A stretch of 64,000 nucleotides of DNA from the NCBI RefSeq assembly GCF_023272795.1, contig NZ_CP096829.1:4588001-4652000 (forward strand), read 5' to 3'. Position 1 is the first letter of the stretch; each line of letters opens with the position of its first letter. Under the pieces are notes generated by a model. The model did not search any database, had not been told where the DNA came from, and saw only the letters and a list, made by a program, of their open reading frames with translations. The stretch comes from Flavobacterium humidisoli (GTDB lineage Bacteria > Bacteroidota > Bacteroidia > Flavobacteriales > Flavobacteriaceae). Shown piece after piece: positions 36,409-45,291 of the stretch. The position numbers and the translations under genes were made by a program.

Positions 36409-37136
36409 CCGTATTAAAATGTATAGCAGTAGATGATGAACCATTGGCTTTAAAACTGGTAGAAACGTTTATACAGCAGACTCCTTTTTTAGAATTAATA
36501 ACAACTTGCGATAATGCTGTAGAGGCAATGGGCATTATTAGAGAAACAAAACCCGATTTGGTTTTCTTAGACATTAATATGCCTAATTTAACTGGAATGG
36601 AACTGGCAAGGCTTCTTCAAGATCAAGCTGGACCACTGCCTAAAATCGTTTTTACAACAGCTTACAACCATTATGCAATTGAAGGTTATCGCGTAAACGC
36701 TGTAGATTATCTTTTAAAACCTTTTAGTTACGAAGAATTTCTACGTGCTTCAAGCAAAGTTTTGCAATTAACCGAAGAAGCTAACAATACCTTTACAACA
36801 ATTGCTGCAGATGACGAATTTATCTTCCTAAAAGTCGAATATCAGTGGGTTAGAATTTCTCTAAAAGACATCACTTATATCGAAAGTTTAAAAGATTATG
36901 TAAAAGTACATCTTGAAGATTCTCAAAAAGCTTTAATGTCTCTTATTTCGCTTAAAGCATTAGAAGAAAAACTTCCGTCATCCAAATTTATGCGCGTTCA
37001 TCGTTCGTTTATTGTTTCGCTTGACAAGATAAGTGCTATTAGTAAAAACTCAATTTTTATAGATAAAATAGAAATCACGGTTGGCGAACAATACAAAGAA
37101 GCTTTTAAAACATTGGTCGAAAAGTGGCTGAAATAA
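36405..37136 (+). CDS. LytTR-type response regulator
   Basis: A 243-residue regulator. The receiver domain has the acidic pocket VDDEP, phospho-acceptor Asp56 in LVFLDINMPNLTGMEL, and VDYLLKPFSYEEFLRA. The LytTR DNA-binding domain (about 145-240) has DITYIESLKDYVKVHLED and FMRVHRSFIVSLDKI. It is coupled to the kinase gene by an ATGA overlap. The target genes are not visible; the divergent efflux operon is the first candidate. Confidence 0.94.
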   Translation: MTVLKCIAVDDEPLALKLVETFIQQTPFLELITTCDNAVEAMGIIRETKPDLVFLDINMPNLTGMELARLLQDQAGPLPKIVFTTAYNHYAIEGYRVNAVDYLLKPFSYEEFLRASSKVLQLTEEANNTFTTIAADDEFIFLKVEYQWVRISLKDITYIESLKDYVKVHLEDSQKALMSLISLKALEEKLPSSKFMRVHRSFIVSLDKISAISKNSIFIDKIEITVGEQYKEAFKTLVEKWLK

Positions 37137-37155
37137 AATTAGAATTACAAAAATC

Positions 37156-37449
37156 ATGGAAAAAAGATCAAACAAATATTATCTTACCTTAAGTCTTAAG
37201 GAATATTCAAATGGTGAAACCGAACCAGCAAAAGAACTCGGAATCGAATTTGATAATCACGATGAAATCTTCGGAATTATCGAAAGAATAAAATCTAAGA
37301 ACATTTTCGCAAACGAATCGGAAGCAGTTCAATTTGCTTTAGGATTAAAATTATTCAGCGAAATCAAATTAAAAAACCGAAAAAATCCTCTCTTTGAAGA
37401 ATTAAATGAAGTTTTTCCGGTCTTCATGAAAAAATTAAAAAGTCTTTAA
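37156..37449 (+). CDS. DUF3861-like small protein
   Basis: A 97-residue soluble protein, 19 bp after the response-regulator gene and probably co-transcribed. It has FDNHDEIFGIIERIKSKNIF, then EAVQFALGLKLFSEIKLKN and a closing LNEVFPVFMKKLKSL. This fits my recollection of the DUF3861 family of small proteins of unknown function. A perfect hairpin terminator follows. Confidence 0.75.
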   Translation: MEKRSNKYYLTLSLKEYSNGETEPAKELGIEFDNHDEIFGIIERIKSKNIFANESEAVQFALGLKLFSEIKLKNRKNPLFEELNEVFPVFMKKLKSL

Positions 37450-37459
37450 AATTCTCTTT

Positions 37460-37485
37460 AAAAATAAGACTTCAGCCTTATTTTT
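37460..37485 (+). terminator. Terminator of the kinase/regulator operon
   Basis: The arms aaaaataag (37460-37468) and cttattttt (37477-37485) are perfect complements around an 8-nt loop. It lies directly after the stop at 37449. Confidence 0.75.
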
Positions 37486-37800
37486 ATAGAACTTTTGAAT
37501 GTTAAATTTCTGCTAAGAAAAAAACAATACAATTCTTACTGGCAATATTTTGTCACAATTTTCCGTTCCAATTAGGCATGTCCCACTAAATGCTTTTTCC
37601 AAAAGAAGTTTAATTTCTGTTTTTGAAATTCTTCTGCTTCACATAAAATGGCATAAGCATTTAGGCATTCTTAATTGAAAAAATAGAGCATTCATTTGAA
37701 ACTGACCATTTCAAATTTACTGAATCTCTACTTATAATCTTCACTTTCGAAATGTTCGATAATGCAAAAATTATTTTTTAACCATTAAAATAAAAGCATT
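37486..37800. other. Intergenic stretch without recognisable features
   Basis: About 315 bp of AT-rich sequence without a gene or a long repeat. It should hold the promoter for the rightward gene at 37801. I could not place a convincing promoter motif. Confidence 0.5.
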
Positions 37801-39033
37801 ATGATGATAATTCAAAAAAGTTTTTTTCTTCTTGCCACCATTCTTGTTTTGGGCAGCTGTTCGAATAATGACAATACTGATCCAGACACCGATCCAGGAC
37901 CAACTGGCCCACCTGTAGAAACTGGTACAGCCAACACTACTTATCAGCCCGCATTTTCTGGACAGACACGAGCAGGAAGCATTCAAACTACCACAGAATA
38001 TGAAGCTAAAATAATCACTAGCGGTTTAAGCGCTCCTTGGGGAGTGGCCTATCTTCCTGACGGACGTCTGCTGGTAACTGAAAAAGCGGGTAAGATTAAA
38101 ATTGTTACTCAAGCGGGTGTTATTGGCAATGCCTTAACTGGTGTTCCTGCTGTTAATCCTGATAGCCAAGGTGGTTTATTAGGGATTTGTCTAGATCCGG
38201 CATTTGCTACTAACCGAATGATCTATTGGGTATTTTCTGAAATCGTTGCTGGCGGAAATATTACTGCTGTCGCAAAAGGAAGAATATCTGATAATGAAAC
38301 TGCGATAGAAAATCCAACAGTTATTTATCGTTCGAATACGCCAAACGTAAGTACGCTGCATTATGGAGGCCGTGTATTGTTTGATAAAACTGGAAATTTA
38401 TTTGTAAGTATTGGAGAGAGATCTGTTTTAGAAACGCGTCCATTAGCACAATCCGTTACCAGCAGTTTGGGTAAAATTGTCCGCATCACAACAAGCGGGC
38501 AAGCGGCACCGGGAAATCCTTCTTTTACACAGGCTGGGGCTTTGCCAGAACTATATACTATCGGACATAGAAATCCGCAGGGCTTGGCTATACACCCAAC
38601 AACGGGCGAATTATGGCAAAGTGAACATGGACCAAGAGGTGGTGATGAAATTAACCGAATTACAGCTGGAGCAAATTACGGCTGGCCAACAATTACTTAC
38701 GGAATTGAATATAGTGGTACGAAAATTGGAGAAGGTATTACACAGCAAACTGGAATGGAGCAACCGGTCTATTATTGGGATCCTGTAGTGTCACCAAGCG
38801 GTATGACTTTCTACGCTGGAAACCGTATTCCAGAATGGCAAAATAACCTATTTATTGGTTCATTGAGTGGCATGCACATTATACGTTTAGCTTTTAAAGA
38901 CAATAAAGTAGCCGGTGAAGAAAGATTATTAGCAGGACAAGGTCAAAGATTTAGAGATATTACGCAAGGAAAAGATGAAGCATTATACGCCGTTACCGAT
39001 CAAGGAAGACTTTACAAAATTGATAAAAAATAG
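37801..39033 (+). CDS. Soluble glucose/sorbosone dehydrogenase-like lipoprotein (PQQ-type propeller)
   Basis: A 410-residue lipoprotein (lipobox LGSC near residue 20), then a short Asp/Pro-rich linker and a six-bladed propeller. Family motifs: GLSAPWGVAYLPDGRLLVTE, GGLLGICLDPAF, YGGRVLFDKTGNLFVSIG, HRNPQGLAIHPTTGELWQSE and GPRGGDEINRI. These match the aldose sugar dehydrogenase (YliI/Asd) group, periplasmic enzymes oxidising aldoses with PQQ. No PQQ synthesis genes are in the window. It stands alone, with a bidirectional terminator after it. Confidence 0.88.
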   Translation: MMIIQKSFFLLATILVLGSCSNNDNTDPDTDPGPTGPPVETGTANTTYQPAFSGQTRAGSIQTTTEYEAKIITSGLSAPWGVAYLPDGRLLVTEKAGKIKIVTQAGVIGNALTGVPAVNPDSQGGLLGICLDPAFATNRMIYWVFSEIVAGGNITAVAKGRISDNETAIENPTVIYRSNTPNVSTLHYGGRVLFDKTGNLFVSIGERSVLETRPLAQSVTSSLGKIVRITTSGQAAPGNPSFTQAGALPELYTIGHRNPQGLAIHPTTGELWQSEHGPRGGDEINRITAGANYGWPTITYGIEYSGTKIGEGITQQTGMEQPVYYWDPVVSPSGMTFYAGNRIPEWQNNLFIGSLSGMHIIRLAFKDNKVAGEERLLAGQGQRFRDITQGKDEALYAVTDQGRLYKIDKK

Positions 39034-39061
39034 AAAGTAAACTTGTTCACCATACATGCCA

Positions 39062-39087
39062 AAAACGCCCCAAATATGGGGCGTTTT
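39062..39087. terminator. Bidirectional terminator
   Basis: The hairpin aaaacgcccc-aaat-atggggcgtttt is flanked by A- and T-rich sequence between convergent genes ending at 39033 (+) and 39110 (-). Confidence 0.85.
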
Positions 39088-39109
39088 ATATTTTATAGAA
39101 TACTTAAAA

Positions 39110-39724
39110 TTAAGCTTTTGCTTTTCTTTTTACCGTACAGCCAATTTCTTTAGTTTGTGTAATTGCTGGTTTTTGACCGCTTTTTAATGATGCTATTACA
39201 TCTTCTGCATATTTTACTTTCTGCGGATTGTTCCCTTCTGGATCATTATCAATTGCTCCAACATATTCTACCACATTTCCTTTTGGCGTTTTAGAAACGA
39301 TAAAGATGTGAGGCGTACGTTTTGCACCATATTCATCAGTGATTTTTTGTCCTGGATCAAATAAATAAGGGAAAGAATATTTTTTTTCTTTTGCCAAATC
39401 CTGCATTTTTGCAAATGTATCTGCTGTAGAAGCTTCAGGATCATTTGGATTAATAGCTATTACAGGATATCCTTGCGATTTGAATTTTTTATCTAAATCG
39501 ATAATTCTCTGTTCGTAACCAATTGCATAAGGACAGGTATTGCAAGTAAAAACAACAATATATCCTTTTGCATCTTTAAAAGTTCCAAAAGAAACGTCTT
39601 TGTTGTCAACATTTTTTAGTTTGAAATCTGGTGCCGCATCGCCCGCTTTAAGTGTTACCGCATTTTGTGCATGAGATAGAAAAGCAGAAAATGCTAATGC
39701 TAGTAATAAGATTATTTTCTTCAT
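39110..39724 (-). CDS. Exported peroxiredoxin/thioredoxin-fold protein
   Basis: A 204-residue exported protein (signal peptide about 1-19, ending SHAQ). The AhpC/TSA-type core has GDAAPDFKLKNVDNKDVSFG and the redox motif FTCNTCPYAIGYEQRI (CxxC near residues 56-59), then HIFIVSK. It is likely a periplasmic thiol-redox protein or peroxiredoxin-like reductase. It lies 6 bp after a TlpA-like gene, so the two probably work in one redox pathway. Confidence 0.87.
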   Translation of the reverse strand: MKKIILLLALAFSAFLSHAQNAVTLKAGDAAPDFKLKNVDNKDVSFGTFKDAKGYIVVFTCNTCPYAIGYEQRIIDLDKKFKSQGYPVIAINPNDPEASTADTFAKMQDLAKEKKYSFPYLFDPGQKITDEYGAKRTPHIFIVSKTPKGNVVEYVGAIDNDPEGNNPQKVKYAEDVIASLKSGQKPAITQTKEIGCTVKRKAKA

Positions 39725-39730
39725 AATGGT

Positions 39731-40210
39731 TTACAGTTTTTTATATTCAGTTAATAATTGTTCGTAGGTAAATTCGCTTTCAACAAATTTTCTTTTATCA
39801 TTTTTAATAAAAAGCGTTGCTGGAATACTTCCGGACCAGCTTGGATCAATTCTATCAATAAACTCTTGTGGATCACTTTCGTTTAAAAGAAAAACTTCAT
39901 TCTTTAAGTTTTTCCTTTTCACAAACGGAACTACATTTGATTGCAATTTTGATTTAAAATCTAAGCTTACTAATAAAACAGCTAGCTTTTCTGATTTATG
40001 TTCTGCTCCTAATTTCTCGAAATGCGGCAATTCTTTTATACATGGCGCGCACCAAGTGGCCCAAAAATTAACTACATACGTACTGTCTTTTCCGTTTTTA
40101 ATTCTCTCATTAAGCTGATTTATATTTAAAAGCTTTACGTTCTGATTGTATCCTTTTATTGAAAAAAGCAGCAACAGAAGAAAGGAAATTTTTAAAAGTT
40201 TATTTTTCAT
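39731..40210 (-). CDS. TlpA-family thiol-disulfide oxidoreductase
   Basis: A 159-residue exported thioredoxin-fold protein (signal peptide about 1-22). The active site is VVNFWATWCAPCIKELPHFE, with WCxxC. The later cis-Pro segment is GSIPATLFIKND. It probably reduces periplasmic disulfides, or supplies reducing power to the co-transcribed protein at 39110. No cytochrome maturation genes are nearby. Confidence 0.9.
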   Translation of the reverse strand: MKNKLLKISFLLLLLFSIKGYNQNVKLLNINQLNERIKNGKDSTYVVNFWATWCAPCIKELPHFEKLGAEHKSEKLAVLLVSLDFKSKLQSNVVPFVKRKNLKNEVFLLNESDPQEFIDRIDPSWSGSIPATLFIKNDKRKFVESEFTYEQLLTEYKKL

Positions 40211-40366
40211 AGACCTTTTGATCTTAAAATTAATTTGTTTCCTACAAATATAAACTAATGCTCCATTAGATTTTGTTAATAAAAATTTAATGATTCTTTT
40301 TAAAACTCTAAGGTATTAAGGTGCTGAGATTCTAAGTTTTTACTTCGTTCCTGCGGAACTTTATTT

Positions 40367-41011
40367 TTATTCCTTTAGAATCTTGTTCAATTTTACCACA
40401 TCTTCCAGATAACGTGGATATCCTGTTACGTTTCTTACACTATGATTTTCATTATTTGTCAAGCCAATTCCTTCTATTTCTTCAAATCGAGATTGCATAA
40501 TTAATCCGTTTAGGAGGCAATCTGCAATATAATTGGAATGTGCATCAAACTTCGGAATTGTGTTTAAATGTTTTATAACAATGGATTTTAAAATCACTTT
40601 TTGATCTTTAGAAATCCCAGTCATTGGCAAAAAAAGGAGAAATAGATTGGGATATTTTTCAAAAGACAACAATTCTTCCAATGTAAAAAACCAAGCTTCA
40701 AAATGTCCTCCTAAATTTCCAATATAAAAATCATTCAGAAAAAAATTGATTTCATATTCGGCAAACTCAACCGCAAAATTTAAATTATCATTTATTCTGC
40801 CTGCAACATGTCTTGGATTATCTTCTATATCCTCATAATTAAAAAATATCCTTTCCCATTCATAAGCTTCTGTTTCGTTGGTCTCTACAACTTCTAGAAC
40901 CTCATCAATATTTATTTCTTGTTTCTCATCATAACCACGTGACCAGCAGAAATAATACTTCCAGAAAAAGGTGTTGTTTTTAATTTCTTCTATTGTAATC
41001 TGTGTATTCAT
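40367..41011 (-). CDS. Unrecognised cytoplasmic protein, immunity-like by context
   Basis: A 214-residue soluble protein rich in Glu, Asn and aromatics, with no signal peptide. Visible segments include FFWKYYFCWSRGYDEKQEIN and LGGHFEAWFFTLEELLSF. I do not recognise the family with confidence. It lies 2 bp after the PTH2-like gene and in a row with two SUKH proteins, so an immunity-protein role is inferred from position and composition only. Confidence 0.6.
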   Translation of the reverse strand: MNTQITIEEIKNNTFFWKYYFCWSRGYDEKQEINIDEVLEVVETNETEAYEWERIFFNYEDIEDNPRHVAGRINDNLNFAVEFAEYEINFFLNDFYIGNLGGHFEAWFFTLEELLSFEKYPNLFLLFLPMTGISKDQKVILKSIVIKHLNTIPKFDAHSNYIADCLLNGLIMQSRFEEIEGIGLTNNENHSVRNVTGYPRYLEDVVKLNKILKE

Positions 41012-41013
41012 AA

Positions 41014-41331
41014 TTACAAATTATCTTGCGGTGTCCACATTCTAAAAAATTTAAACATTTTAGAGTATTCTTCCCGCGGCACAAATGCCATACAAACTTC
41101 TCGGTTATCTAATGCTGACTCGGTTAAAATAATATGGTCGGGTTCTTTTTCTGCATTTAAAAATTCTCTTTCAGAAACTACGCAGACGACTTTTTTAAAT
41201 ATTCCGTTTATCCATTTCTGCATATTTTCGTTTTGCTCAAATTTTCTAAAACAGGCCAAAGATGCGTGGGCAGTTATTACCGGAACCAATTTGTCTGGAA
41301 CGTCCTGTTTTACTAAAATGTACATTTTCAT
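41014..41331 (-). CDS. Peptidyl-tRNA hydrolase 2 (PTH2)-like small protein
   Basis: A 105-residue protein opening MKMYILVKQDVPDKLVPVIT, then AHASLACFRKF and ending in a CMAFVPREEYSKMFKFFRMW segment. This follows the PTH2 fold (KxVxRxDL-type start, AHA helix), although the classical 'GKxxAQ' helix is changed. Stand-alone PTH2-like proteins are often found among toxin-immunity genes, as here. A tRNA-related or a protective role are both possible. Confidence 0.72.
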   Translation of the reverse strand: MKMYILVKQDVPDKLVPVITAHASLACFRKFEQNENMQKWINGIFKKVVCVVSEREFLNAEKEPDHIILTESALDNREVCMAFVPREEYSKMFKFFRMWTPQDNL

Positions 41332-41426
41332 ATTAAATCTTATTTCCTTTTTTGGGTATTATTGATGCTACGAATATTGATAATTACTTCTTCGTTTGAT
41401 ATTAGATCATAAACTACCAAAATTAT

Positions 41427-42776
41427 TTAGAACAACCTTTCAAATACTATTTTTTGTTCGTCTGATAATTGTCTGGCAATTTTAGCAAAATCTTTACTTT
41501 GTCCAAAAATCGTATACATAATACTTTCCCAACAATAATCTGCCATTTCCTGCGGACTATCTCCACTATTTGAATACTCTTTTAAATCCTCTTCTGTGAA
41601 ATAATACGAAACGAAATTTTCCTTGCTATCCAACAATAATTTCAAGCTCTTTTCATTTGCAAAGTAAGAAATGAAAGCCTTATTGTGCGGATGTTCCTGC
41701 ATGGATAAAACAGCATTGATAAAGACTTTTATAGATTTTTCGGTTACGCCGAATTTCTCTAAAAATACGGGTGTAAATTTGGCATGAACAGACTGATGTT
41801 CGTCATCGACCGTTTGATAATAATCAATCAGTGTGTCAAAATATTTTTCGTCTTGTAATCCTAAAGCGAAAACAGCAAAAGTTGAAGGCATAGCGCAATT
41901 TTCATCTTCAAGATTGGTGTACCATTCGTATTCTTTTTTAGCCAGATTAATATATTCTAAAACGTCCTTTTGAAGGTTTGGATATTGAACAGCTCCAGCA
42001 AAAAGATAGTTTTGTCCGCATTTTGGAATTCCTTTTATTGGAAGCAACTCTTTGTTTTTAGATGAAAATGCGATTTCGAAACTTTTAGGGAAATCAGCTT
42101 TTAGAAGGTTATTCACAAAGTTTAATGCTTTTGCATAACTTTCTTCAGTTTCTGTAATCAGCTTAATATTTATTTTAGCAAAAACATCATTTGCTTTACC
42201 TGTAAAATCTTTGTCCTTATATTCTGTAAGCTCTTTTGAAAGCTTCCCTGTTCCGTTTTTCTTAAGTTTTTCCACTTCATCAGAACCCAATTCCGTTACA
42301 ATATCAAAATACTCATTTGCTGCAACTGTACCATAACTTGGACCATATTTAATATGAGAAACAGCAATATAACAGATGAAACTTAAAAGCTCTTTTTGTT
42401 CTTCTGTCAATATTGGCTTCGGTAATTCTTCTTTTGTTTTTGGTATAAAAATCTTGTATTTGCCTTTTTTTACTCTTTCAAAACTATTACAAACCAACTC
42501 TTCCGCTTGCAATCCTAATGTATATCGGTAGCTATCAAATCCAGTAAGTTTTCTCAATTTTTCAACAAATGAAATATACATCTCTTTTGAGAAAGATCTG
42601 GTCTGGAAAAAATATTTAATTATGGGTGATAATAGAAATTTTTCTCCTGAATCTAATATATATGGGTTTGGATATGCTTTATCAATTTTAACTGTATTAT
42701 TATCAATCGCTTCAATAAATCTTTCTAAAAGCGCTTCGTTTCCTTCTATTTTTACTAAATAATTTAATTCTCTCAT
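41427..42776 (-). CDS. Large helical protein of unknown function (possibly DUF6138-like)
   Basis: A 449-residue soluble protein without signal peptide or clear catalytic motif. It looks mostly alpha-helical, with segments such as AEELVCNSFERVKKGKYKIF, KCGQNYLFAGAVQYPNLQKD and QEMADYCWESIMYTIFGQSK. It seems close to the DUF6138 family, recalled but not verified. It lies between a SUKH gene and a PTH2-like gene in the immunity-like row. Confidence 0.6.
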   Translation of the reverse strand: MRELNYLVKIEGNEALLERFIEAIDNNTVKIDKAYPNPYILDSGEKFLLSPIIKYFFQTRSFSKEMYISFVEKLRKLTGFDSYRYTLGLQAEELVCNSFERVKKGKYKIFIPKTKEELPKPILTEEQKELLSFICYIAVSHIKYGPSYGTVAANEYFDIVTELGSDEVEKLKKNGTGKLSKELTEYKDKDFTGKANDVFAKINIKLITETEESYAKALNFVNNLLKADFPKSFEIAFSSKNKELLPIKGIPKCGQNYLFAGAVQYPNLQKDVLEYINLAKKEYEWYTNLEDENCAMPSTFAVFALGLQDEKYFDTLIDYYQTVDDEHQSVHAKFTPVFLEKFGVTEKSIKVFINAVLSMQEHPHNKAFISYFANEKSLKLLLDSKENFVSYYFTEEDLKEYSNSGDSPQEMADYCWESIMYTIFGQSKDFAKIARQLSDEQKIVFERLF

Positions 42777-42796
42777 TTTTTAGTTAACTGAATTCA

Positions 42797-43303
42797 TTAA
42801 TCAAGTTCATCTTCAATATTGGTGGTATTGCTTAAAACATCTTCCATTGTATTTCCTAAGAATGCCCAGCAATCCTCTTCGTAACCGATATTTCCTGAGG
42901 AAACAACAATTACAGGAAATTTACCTTCTTCTCTTAAGTCATAAGCATAAAACTTTCCTCCGCCATTAAATGCTACAGGAAGAAATGCTGGTGCCCAAAA
43001 CGGAAAACCATAAGCAATGTACATTTCTCTAATGCCGTCAAACGAAAAATAACCAAACTCTCGCTCGCCGTTCAAAATACCGCCTCCGTTAGAATGTTTC
43101 AAAAGTTCTATGTATTCTTCGGGAAGTCTAAGCTGTTTTGGAATAGAAACAATATTCGGCGCAAGACCTTCGGGATATAATTTTCTGATATTATTTAATG
43201 CTTCTAATTCACTTTCTGAATACGATTTTGTAAAGAAATCTTTTGGAAATGGTTCTGTTAACCCTGATTGCTTATCGAAAAAATTAAACTTATTAAACCA
43301 CAT
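42797..43303 (-). CDS. SMI1/KNR4 (SUKH)-family protein
   Basis: A 168-residue SUKH-fold protein: IPKQLRLPEEYIELLKHSNG, then GGILNGEREFGYFSFDGI, and VIVVSSGNIGYEEDCWAFLG. SUKH proteins commonly neutralise contact-delivered nuclease or other polymorphic toxins. It lies 20 bp from the next SUKH gene and 20 bp from the downstream gene. Confidence 0.85.
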   Translation of the reverse strand: MWFNKFNFFDKQSGLTEPFPKDFFTKSYSESELEALNNIRKLYPEGLAPNIVSIPKQLRLPEEYIELLKHSNGGGILNGEREFGYFSFDGIREMYIAYGFPFWAPAFLPVAFNGGGKFYAYDLREEGKFPVIVVSSGNIGYEEDCWAFLGNTMEDVLSNTTNIEDELD

Positions 43304-43323
43304 AATTATCTGCTTTTAATTCG

Positions 43324-44022
43324 TTAATCTTCATCATCCTCGTCATATTCTTCGTCATCATAAGAAAGATAAGACCAATCGATATCTATTCCATCCAAAA
43401 TATTATCAAAACGTTCTTGATCGCTTGAACCAATAAACGCTGCCAGACATTTGTTATTTTGATCGAAAGAAAGGCTTATTACATCATAAAACTCATCGGT
43501 GTAAACTTTCTGATTTTCTCTGCTTATTTCTGGAACTAATTTCCAATTGTCTTCAACAAATTTTACGATTTCGGGTTCAATTTCTCCCATATAATTTCCG
43601 TTATATTGCAGTCCGCCCAAAGTGCCGCTAAAAACCGCCATAAACAGGAAGAAGTTGTCTGTGGTTTGGGTTTCGATTTCCCAATCCGATTTTTCTATTG
43701 TATCGTAATTGCCATAAACTGGCGGATTGTCTTCTTTTAAATCCTCTTTTTTGATTCCCCAAAAAGCAACATTTTGATTTTCTTCATATATAACCAGATA
43801 ATCATCATCCGAAAATCCGATTTCATTTTCAGGTTTCAAAAGTCTATTGTGCGAATAATTAAGATTTTCTTCTTTCCCTAATTCCAGATAATATTCTCTG
43901 AGTTTTGAAGGAAGTTTAATATTTAATGTTTTCTCAAGATCGAGGATTTGATTTTCTGAAAATCCGTAGTTTTCATTTTCAGATAAATTGTAGAGGCGCT
44001 TAATTTTTTGAATGTAATTCAT
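43324..44022 (-). CDS. SMI1/KNR4 (SUKH)-family protein with acidic tail
   Basis: A 232-residue protein whose N-terminal part is SUKH-like: GFSENQILDLEKTLNIKLPS, KLREYYLELGKEENL. A middle domain follows (FFLFMAVFSGTLGGLQYNG), and the C-terminal end is a strongly acidic run (DDEEYDEDDED). It is the first gene of the leftward immunity-like row. Confidence 0.83.
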   Translation of the reverse strand: MNYIQKIKRLYNLSENENYGFSENQILDLEKTLNIKLPSKLREYYLELGKEENLNYSHNRLLKPENEIGFSDDDYLVIYEENQNVAFWGIKKEDLKEDNPPVYGNYDTIEKSDWEIETQTTDNFFLFMAVFSGTLGGLQYNGNYMGEIEPEIVKFVEDNWKLVPEISRENQKVYTDEFYDVISLSFDQNNKCLAAFIGSSDQERFDNILDGIDIDWSYLSYDDEEYDEDDED

Positions 44023-44239
44023 TTTTGGCTGTAGATTAAATCAAATGTGAAAATACGCAAAAACGATGTAAGATTGCAACTACTTAATACTAGAAGTTTA
44101 TTTTTTTTTGAGAAGAATAGACAATTCGTAAAATTTGATTTTTTTCTAGTCACTTTTTTTTGACTAATTGACTAGCAAAGATATTCGACTGAACTTTGCA
44201 GTAAATTCAAAAACTCGGGAGTACATTTTAAAAATTTCT

Positions 44240-45223
44240 ATGAAAATACTGTCGCTATTATTAATCTTGATTTGCAGTGCCAGCTGCCAGTCGCAAACAA
44301 ATTCAAAAATGAGTGAAGCCAAAACAAATCCGCTAATGTGTGATCCTGTTAGCGGAATGTGTGAAATGCCTGTTGGCGAAAAATTGAATGAGAAAACGAA
44401 CATTCCAACGGAAAATAAACCAATAAAAATTATTTACTATACCGATCCAATCTGCTCGTCGTGCTGGGGAATTGAACCTCAGCTTAGAAAATTAAAACTT
44501 GAATATGGCGATTGTTTTGAAATTGATTACCGAATGGGCGGTTTATTACCCGATTGGAGTTATAACAGTGGCGGAATAAGCAAACCTTCTGACGTTGCAC
44601 ATCATTGGGATGAAGCGAGTTTACATTACGAAATGCCAATTGATGGAGATGTTTGGGTTGAAGATCCGTTAGATTCTTCTTATCCTTCTTGTATTGCAAT
44701 GAAAGCGGCTCAAATGCAGAGTAAAGAAAAAGCGATTTCTTTTATGCGTATTCTTCGCGAAAAGCTTTATCTCGATAAAAAGAATATTGCAAAATGGGAA
44801 AACATAGCAGAAGCTGCAAAAATTGCTGGTTTTGATGTACAGAAACTAAAAGCAGATTATGATGATGCCGAAGAACTCTTTCAAGAAGATTTAAATCTTG
44901 GAAAGGCTCTTGGAGTAAGAGGTTTTCCAACATTATTTTTTGCCGATACTGATAATAATCAGCTTATTGTTTATGGTTCTAAACCTTATGCTTCTTATGA
45001 AAATGCGTTATTAGCATTATTTCCCGAAGCAAAGAAGAAGAAATTCATAAATACTAATTCATTATCTATTTTTGAAATTTATCCAACACTTGCCCCAAAA
45101 GAATATGCCGTTATTCATAATATTTCTGCTTACGAGGCAAAGATTATTCTGGAAGAATTATTCAGCAAAGGAAAACTGGATAAGAAGACAATTAAAAATG
45201 GTTCGCTTTATATTAAAAAATAA
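44240..45223 (+). CDS. DsbA/FrnE-like thioredoxin-fold lipoprotein with winged-helix-like tail
   Basis: I place the start at 44240 (MKILSLLLILICSASCQ) because it gives a lipoprotein signal with lipobox SASC; the longer frame from 44168 adds an unsuitable polar leader. A start at 44309 (MSEAKTNP) would give a cytoplasmic protein. After a CDPVSGMCEMP cysteine motif comes the DsbA-type domain with active site YTDPICSSCWGIEPQLRKL and cis-Pro segment GVRGFPTLFF. The last 50 residues (APKEYAVIHNISAYEAKIIL, then EELFSKGKLDKK) look like a winged helix. Relatives of the SpxH/FrnE type are cytoplasmic, so the location is a real question. Confidence 0.82.
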   Translation: MKILSLLLILICSASCQSQTNSKMSEAKTNPLMCDPVSGMCEMPVGEKLNEKTNIPTENKPIKIIYYTDPICSSCWGIEPQLRKLKLEYGDCFEIDYRMGGLLPDWSYNSGGISKPSDVAHHWDEASLHYEMPIDGDVWVEDPLDSSYPSCIAMKAAQMQSKEKAISFMRILREKLYLDKKNIAKWENIAEAAKIAGFDVQKLKADYDDAEELFQEDLNLGKALGVRGFPTLFFADTDNNQLIVYGSKPYASYENALLALFPEAKKKKFINTNSLSIFEIYPTLAPKEYAVIHNISAYEAKIILEELFSKGKLDKKTIKNGSLYIKK

Positions 45224-45291
45224 GTGAAGAAGAAGAAATATCCCATTGAAACATCTGATTGCTAAAACATATCATCTTAAGATATGTAGAA

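Noticed and set aside
40367..44022. Anti-phage defence island
   Set aside because: The genes lack nuclease, helicase, methylase or TIR/CARF-like features; SUKH proteins fit toxin immunity better.
44168..44239. Longer N-terminus of the DsbA-like protein
   Set aside because: The extra 24 residues are polar and would place the lipoprotein signal in the interior; the start at 44240 gives a clean signal.
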